A stretch of DNA of 64,000 nt from Klebsormidium nitens (Eukaryota > Streptophyta > Klebsormidiophyceae > Klebsormidiales > Klebsormidiaceae): positions 1 to 64,000 of the forward strand of contig DF236995.1 of assembly GCA_000708835.1 (NCBI GenBank). The letters are read 5' to 3'. Both the position numbers and the translations under genes were made by a program. Shown here piece by piece: positions 58,046-64,000 of this stretch. The notes beneath the pieces are model-generated. The model saw only the letters and a list, made by a program, of their open reading frames with translations. It searched no databases and was not told the origin of the DNA. The stretch's first letter is position 1. Each line of letters opens with the position of its first letter.

Positions 58046-59897
58046 ACCAACGAAGAAGAGCAGAGGCAAAGTCCAAGGACGCTTAGAGAGCGGAGAGCAG
58101 AGCGGCATGCCGTTCCAAGCCCATTAGTTTCTCGATGAGATGCTTTGTCGAGTCACCCCAGCGCTTTATCAGGCCCTTCCTGACTCCCATATCGTATCTT
58201 TTGTCAGCAACCCACGCCTCTTAATTGCTCAGTCTGACACGCTTTTTGAAGAAGGTTGCCGTTCGAAATCACCGACCTGTTACAAGCGTGTCAAAGCCTG
58301 GTCGTTCGTCGATGGTGTAGATCTGTCTTGGTGTTTGACTCAATTGCTTTTGACTCGCAGATTGAAGAAGAGTGTAAAAGCAGACCGGCCACGAACCTGA
58401 TGGGCCGGCAAACTTGCCTACCTTTCTGACATGATGTGTACAATACGAAGCCTTTGGACGAGCCGCGGGCTTTCAGACGGCAGATGAGTTTCTGCACGTC
58501 GGTGGATCGAGGTTGAGAGGCGCCTGACTTGGGAGATTCCTTCGTGGCACGAACTTGCAGCGCATTCTTTCTTAGATTCGACGAGGCGATGGTATTTGTC
58601 GCCTTCTCTCTTCCAGCCAACCTTCAGAAAATTGGTTTCTTTAGCCCTTAGTCAATCTAGTGGTGGTTGTAATACGGCTGGTAGGTATAGTCTTCCTCTG
58701 GCGCCTCTTGGTCCGGAAAGACAGAGCAAAGGTTCATTGCGTACATATTTGCATGGTAGGAATGAGGACGAGATCGAATTGGGCCGAAGAGCTCGGATCG
58801 GACTTGGTAGGTTGTACATATTGGTACACTCATTAATTACACTCTTAAAAAGACGGAATTGAAACGACTTGATCTTGAAAACCCGTCTTAACCTTCCATG
58901 GGTTTGCTCAATTTGCGACGTTCTGGAGCAAGGAGCGGCTGCCAGGGCGACGCAGACTACTAACTGAACGACGCGCGGGACTGAGACATCAGTGCATGCA
59001 ATGCATGATTATGTGATATTTGTGCATGCCAGCCGCCGCGTCACGAGTGTGCATGATCGTCGGTGCGCACCCGGCGTTGCAGTGAATGATTCGAATCATT
59101 CACTGATCAATCATTTCAGTGATCAACGATGGCGCATCCATAATCTTGTATACCTAGTGACTCAGTGACTGTCGAATGCTGGCACATGTTCGAGTGAGTG
59201 CATGAGCAATTAATCAAGTATTGATTAGTATCCATGTGCGCTAGCCACTCATGCTGGCGGGGATCTTTCACTGAGTCGATCAGTGCTCAGAGATACTCAC
59301 ATGCTGGGTCTGACACTCGTACATGTGGCATGCGCAGCTAGAGCTCGCTGCATGGCAGCGAGGTGGCAGCTGCACTGCAGGCGCAGATATCGATATCAAC
59401 CTGGCATCCAATTGTTCGTACACTGACAGCACTGCATGGATTACTCAGTGGCGGCCCACTCGAGCGAGAACATTGCGGGACAGTGACGATCATTAAGAGA
59501 GCTGGCCGACGTACTATGATCCATTTACTGTAAGAGCAGACGATAATATTAGGCAAGTAAAGTGACACTCACTGGATTATACCTGGAATCTGCATGAGGA
59601 GCTATATTTGACCAGCCAGCTATCATTATGACAGTCTGACGCACGTCTGGTTTTCTCAACGCTTACAAAAAGGATGGGGAGTATGTGTCAGGGTCGAGCT
59701 CTGGGGGTTCGCATGCCAATCTGTTTTCCAGCTTCGAGCTGGCAACATGAGTCCGTTCATTTGTACAGCTCCCATGTCAAGCAATGCCAAACAGGTCTGC
59801 CTCCGTGCACAACCTTTTTGGCGCAGCAGGGTCTATATCACAACGACTTCTTACTGGGTTTTCAAGCTCAAGATCATTCAGTCTCTGTACGCAAACG
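58046..59897. other. gene-free island with a 26-base palindrome
   Basis: This follows the ATG18 3' end. No gene is supported. From about 58930 to 59640 the sequence is again dense in catg, tgca and gatc words and contains a perfect palindrome at 59080-59105. Confidence 0.4.
59080..59105. repeat. perfect 26-base palindrome
   Basis: The left half cagtgaatgattc and right half gaatcattcactg are exact reverse complements with no loop, centred on ttcgaa. The words attcactgatcaatcatttcagtgatca follow immediately and repeat parts of the arm. Confidence 0.95.
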
Positions 59898-60283
59898 TCA
59901 AACGAGGATGCACAAAACCATTGCTTCAGCGTACTCGTCCCACTGAGTACTTTTGGCCACCAAACGTGCCGCCGCCTCCAGCATCTTCTTCATCTCGCCC
60001 TGGAACGCGCCGGCGAGATTAACGACTGCCGCCTCGCCAACGTTTTCCTCCTGATCTCCCTCGTTTTGGTGCTCCGCTGTTCCGCCGGAAGCAGCCTCCT
60101 GTTCCGGCGGAGCTGCCTGATCGGCTTGGTCTGCGGCCTCTCCACTCGTCTCTTGGCGATTTGACACCTCCGTACCCGCCTCTGGCTCGTCGTTGTACCG
60201 GCTGTCGTCTGACGGCAGGGACGTCGTGTCAGCTCCCGCCTGCAGCACCGGCTTGTCCGACGTCTTGCCTCATCAAACTAACA
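59898..60283 (-). CDS. acidic, disordered ORF fragment
   Basis: An open frame reads SDKPVLQAGADTT.., then about 70 residues dominated by Glu, Asp, Gln, Ala and Gly, then an amphipathic helix GAFQGEMKKMLEAAARLVAK. There is no ATG at a convincing place. An acceptor-like ag before the acg codon at about 60274 suggests an exon. It could be a further exon of the neighbouring minus-strand gene if that gene's last listed exon is read in its other frame to a donor at 60579-60578. No family was recognised. Confidence 0.35.
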
Positions 60284-60631
60284 CATGACGGATATAAGTC
60301 AGGAGCTTTATTATTGCTGCTACTACTTATCAATGAGATCTCTCAGTTAGTGCTAGAACGTAGTCCTCTGCTGGATAAAACGGACGCCATAAAGCCATAT
60401 TTTGGACCGAAGCAGCCAGTGAATTTGTATTTTGCCAAGCCCTCAATCAGGCTCTTTGTAGATCAGACCCCGGTGACCAGAGTAAACGCCCGGTGAACGT
60501 CACAATGGCAAAAAGCGGCATAGAAACACGGGATGCGGAACGAAGCAAACAAGGACAAAGAAATGGATGGAGCGTCACCTTCCGAGTCCGCTTGGGCCCC
60601 TGACACTTATGGATCGCAAGAATTCTCTCGG

Positions 60632-63007
60632 TCATGCCTTTGCCGCACTTTGCTCGCACCGGACCATCGAGTATCCGGTTCCGCTCAATCCGGCGACGGA
60701 TCTGCGCTTCCGCTTCACTCCGCCGGATGCCGCGGGGTATTCGTGGCCCTGCATATCACCAAGCGGCAAAGAAGGTTCTAAGAATCCTAACACTGAGATT
60801 GACGTGCAGGCAATCAGCGAGTCTCGCGCTTTGCTCCAACCCGAATCCCACTTGTCAGCTACATGATCCCAAAATTACCTGCTGCCTCGCCTAAATTGAA
60901 TCTTGTATGAGCTCGCTAGTGACGCTCTGTCTCCGAGTGCAGCGAAATAACTGCGACAAGACTGATCGTACCTAGTGAACGGTGACGGGTTCATCAGAAC
61001 ACACATAAGATGCATCACCGATCGCAGGTTCAAGCTTTCCTTGATTACGAAAATGGGACGTAGAGCTTACGAAGGCCTGCTAATACGTCAGAAAAGTCAG
61101 GATCGAAGAATGGCTGCGAGGTAACGTCATATCATGTCTTACTGTGTTTGATCTCACCACCTAAATGCTGAATACCGCTACATTATCGAGGCGTTGTTCC
61201 TGCTGGCAGTGCAAAGAAAACACCGAAAGCGTCTGCATGACACGTTCATTAACCGTTCTTGAACGTCCTGATCAAATTTTGACGAAGATTGATTGATTGA
61301 GAGAGCTGTCAAGCCCCGGGAAGAATGCTGCACCTTCCGGTCTTGCTCTTGCTTCGCAGCTTGCTGAAGGGTGTCTCCCCACCCATCCGGCAGCGCGAAG
61401 CGCGATAAGGAGTCCACTAGCACGACGTCGCAGAGCTTCTCCCAACGGGGCTGCAATGATCAGCGCTCGAAAATTGAAAGGAACCAGTTTCGACATTTTT
61501 TTTAAGGTGCGAGTCGTTTGATCAATTCTATATGCTCACCCCTAGCAATAGAAGCTGATGAACACGGAAATGGAGTCGTGCTGGATCGAAATTTGGTGAT
61601 TGGGGGCACTAGCTTCTGCCACTAGCCCAGCCCACCCTAGTTTCCCGCACGCGCAACTATGGCGTGAGAAATCAGAACGAAGCTTCCTCAGTAACAAATC
61701 CCCTGATTTCTCAGATGAAACCCTCAGAACGGCGATCAAGTCCCTGATCCGTAAAGCAAAAAACGAGAATACTCGGATCACGAATTCCGTCATTCACATT
61801 CAGCTTGCACGGACGATAGAGCCAGCACATAGCCACAGTCACCCCTAGAAGACACTAAACAGAGTACCAAGATCCAAGAAGAAGCAATCTGACCAATCTC
61901 AAGACATTGAATTTTTGAAGGTGGTTTGCTGACCTCCAATCCAGACACACTGCTCGCTGCTGTATGCATATGCACTTGGATCGCATACATAGCGGTCAGG
62001 ACCTTCGTCAGCTTCATGCCGCTGGTGATCATCTTTGGACGGGCGCTGCACAATGGAATAGGTAGCCTGTTTCAGTTACTCCGATCGAGAAGCCACTGTT
62101 GAGTTTGAGTTTATGGAATCTTCTGCACCATTTCAGATAGTTCTGAGACTGAAATACTTGCAGGGCACATATGGTCTGTTAGAATTGCACTCTAAGCATA
62201 AAAAATGACGGTTTAGATAGTTTCTGTAGGAGATAACTTCTTCGAATGTACAGAATCCATAATACCAGCGGTACTGGCCGCATTCAGAGGAAGTTTCGTT
62301 TAATCATGGCAATCAGAATCTCATCTTCGAATTGAAGCTAGAACCGATCAGGAGAAACAAGAAAGGTCAGGGAAGCCAGGCAAACATTCTTGCCCTCCTC
62401 TTCAAACAGGACCAGAAGGTGATTTTCAATGATTATTTGCCAAGGCTGAACACGTCCTCAAAAAAGAGCAAACCAGTCTCCCGTCTACGTTCAATTGATC
62501 CAAAGCAACTTATCACTTGCAGTCGCACCAGGAACCAACAAGGAAGGCTGTTTCAAACAAGTTGTTGCACACCAGCCGGTTCTGTTACCTGCCAAGTACA
62601 CTGTCCGCAGCAAAAAAGAGCGTCGACTTGAACTCCTGCTGCAGCGCACTCAGAAGATCATCTGGAATCACGGAGACAGCTCCGTTCGAGGTCCAGCCGT
62701 CAAACATGGCATCAACCAGCTCCTCTTCATCTAGGCTCTGCTGAGCCTCTTCGCTCGTCCATTTTGTCATTAGGCTGCAGATGATGCTACAAAAGCCCCT
62801 GCCGGACCCTTTCTTTTCATATGTGGCTGCCAGCAGCTCAAGGAACTGCAAGAGGCCTTGGTCCTCATAGCCATCCAAGCCGTTGCAGAGGTCTGATTTC
62901 TGCAACTTCGCCTTGTTCAAGCCTTTCAGGGCTTCAAAGAAGCACTGAAGCTTCTCAGCGGTATTCAGCGTTTCAAGCCTCTTTTCGGACGCCTCTGATG
63001 GCTCCAT
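60632..63007 (-). CDS. uncharacterised 254-residue protein, 4 exons
   Basis: Exons are 63007-62589, 62045-61934, 61450-61334 and 60748-60632. Phases 2, 0 and 0 match at every junction and an in-frame TGA ends the last exon. The first exon (139 residues) is helical and acidic, with segments LQCFFEALKGLNKAKL, GLLQFLELLAATYEKK and EEELVDAMFDGW. Exon 2 begins ARPKMITSGMKLTKVLTAMY. Exon 3 is RWEKLCDVVLVDSLSRFALP. The end carries a basic cluster GGVKRKRRS, a possible nuclear signal. I recognise no family. The alternative reading of the last exon is noted under the acidic fragment. Confidence 0.55.
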
Positions 63008-64000
63008 GATCTTGCAGTTAAACCTGCTAGTTGCAAAGAGAGTTTTCGCGAAGAAGCGCTCTCGTAGTTATGCCCTGCTCTTTTGAGGCTGGGCAAAATT
63101 TTCCAAACAGAGGGAAAAAAAGTTGAAAGGATCTATCTGAAAGGGACCGGGAAGAGGCAGCATCTTCAATCTCTGCGCTGCTCGCCTGCAATTGCCGGGG
63201 ATGCCACGTACGTACAGGCTTGCAGAACGGCAGAACGTGGCTTTGGTCACAGGAACGTCTGCAGAGCTAGCTGGTTCTTCATATGTCACTGTTAATTGTG
63301 GTACCCGTTGAATCAGTCCAATGTCAACTTCGTGTCACGATGCCAAGGAGGAACTGCGCGAGACAACAAAAGACAAGATCAACACAGTACCAATCGTTGA
63401 CGAACATGCAGATATTCGGAGTTTCCAAGGACGGTCCTTGAGTACATGCACATGGCACCACTTGAGAGGAAGCTTCGGGCAGCTTCAGGATACCTTCCCC
63501 TTCGAATTCCATCCATATAAAGAAGCGCACACGCCAGATGTCTCGAACTTCACCACGAGTCGATCTGAGTTCATCAAGCGTTTGGACTGATCAGATTCAA
63601 GTTGCACAATGATTCACAAGCTCAATCAGCCTCTGACGTCGTTGCTAATCACGGTTGCAGGCGCCCCTAACTTATTTAAGCATGTGAAAACAGGTCGCGT
63701 ATTCCTAGCCTGAATCTTAAAACCACTAAACACACGCCCTTTCTGCCTACGCTCTGGCTACGCCTTTTACTGTCTCGCCTTAGCGGCACACGGATTGCTT
63801 TCCCACATTTCGTTGATTCGACGGTTGATCAGATTTGCTACGGTGAGTAGAGATGTCGAAGCCGTCCTACCCCGACCTCGCGCGCGCGCGCTGCGCCTGA
63901 CGCGGCCGCGGGGTTCCTTTGGAGCGCGCGGGCGCGCCGGGCTCGCGCTCCGCGCCCTTGTCCGTTGCTGAGCGCGCGCGTCTTCGCGGTCGCCGGGCTC
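63008..64000. other. right edge: likely promoter or 5' leader of a gene outside the window
   Basis: No complete gene was found. From about 63840 the sequence becomes extremely CpG-rich (runs of cgcgcgcg). A donor-like ctacg|gtgagtag at about 63842 is followed by an ATG at 63854 opening a 15-codon frame that closes with TGA at about 63901. This looks like a leader with a short upstream frame, or the first exon of a plus-strand gene continuing past the edge. The minus-strand 254-residue gene starts just to the left, so a divergent promoter is plausible. Confidence 0.35.

Noticed and set aside
60567-60894. Plus-strand frames near the last exon of the orphan gene
   Set aside because: No splice or family support; better explained as antisense of the minus-strand exon.

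Overview
This window looks like nuclear DNA from a green, plant-lineage eukaryote, most likely a charophyte (streptophyte) alga of the Klebsormidium type; that name is an inference. The evidence is gene structure and content. Coding sequence is split into GC-rich exons with GT..AG introns of roughly 150-1400 bases. The genes include a plastid-type sugar transporter, a plant ATG18g/h (BCAS3-type) autophagy protein, a chloroplast-targeted thioredoxin, CDC6 and a MYND-finger protein. There are no operons, and I see no rRNA, tRNA or CRISPR. I built each gene by hand from splice signals, codon phase and family motifs. Where every junction keeps phase through to a stop I say so.

Layout: 1182-8538 (-) CDC6 replication licensing factor, 10 exons; 10080-16201 (+) plastidic glucose-transporter-like MFS protein, 9 exons; 20035-about 28922 (+) a very unusual gene joining a signal peptide, a Cys-rich module, an animal-type haem peroxidase, an 8-cysteine lipid-transfer-like domain and a multi-pass TLC-like membrane domain; a 20-base assembly gap at 28980-28999; 31117-36164 (+) a secreted NMT1/THI5-like solute-binding protein carrying a frameshift and a stop; 37368-43215 (-) a MYND zinc-finger protein; 44104-46482 (-) a small Gly-rich membrane protein; 47974-50055 (-) a plastid thioredoxin; 52217-58045 (+) an ATG18g/h homologue; 60632-63007 (-) a four-exon gene of unknown family. 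Between genes are gene-free stretches rich in short self-complementary words (catg, gatc, tgca, ggccggcc), including a perfect 26-base palindrome.

The two most interesting signals are these. (1) At nine exon-intron junctions in five different genes, the exon edge together with its splice site and adjacent intron is tandemly duplicated into the intron. The copies are graded in decay and have periods of about 75 to 195 bases. They create arrays of decoy splice sites and look like a general mode of intron growth in this genome. (2) The haem peroxidase/LTP/TLC fusion is a domain order I do not know from any described protein. Its peroxidase resembles fatty-acid alpha-dioxygenase but has Ser where the family's radical-forming Tyr should be.

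The genes are independent housekeeping or accessory loci and do not form one pathway. CDC6 has an E2F-type site close to its start codon.
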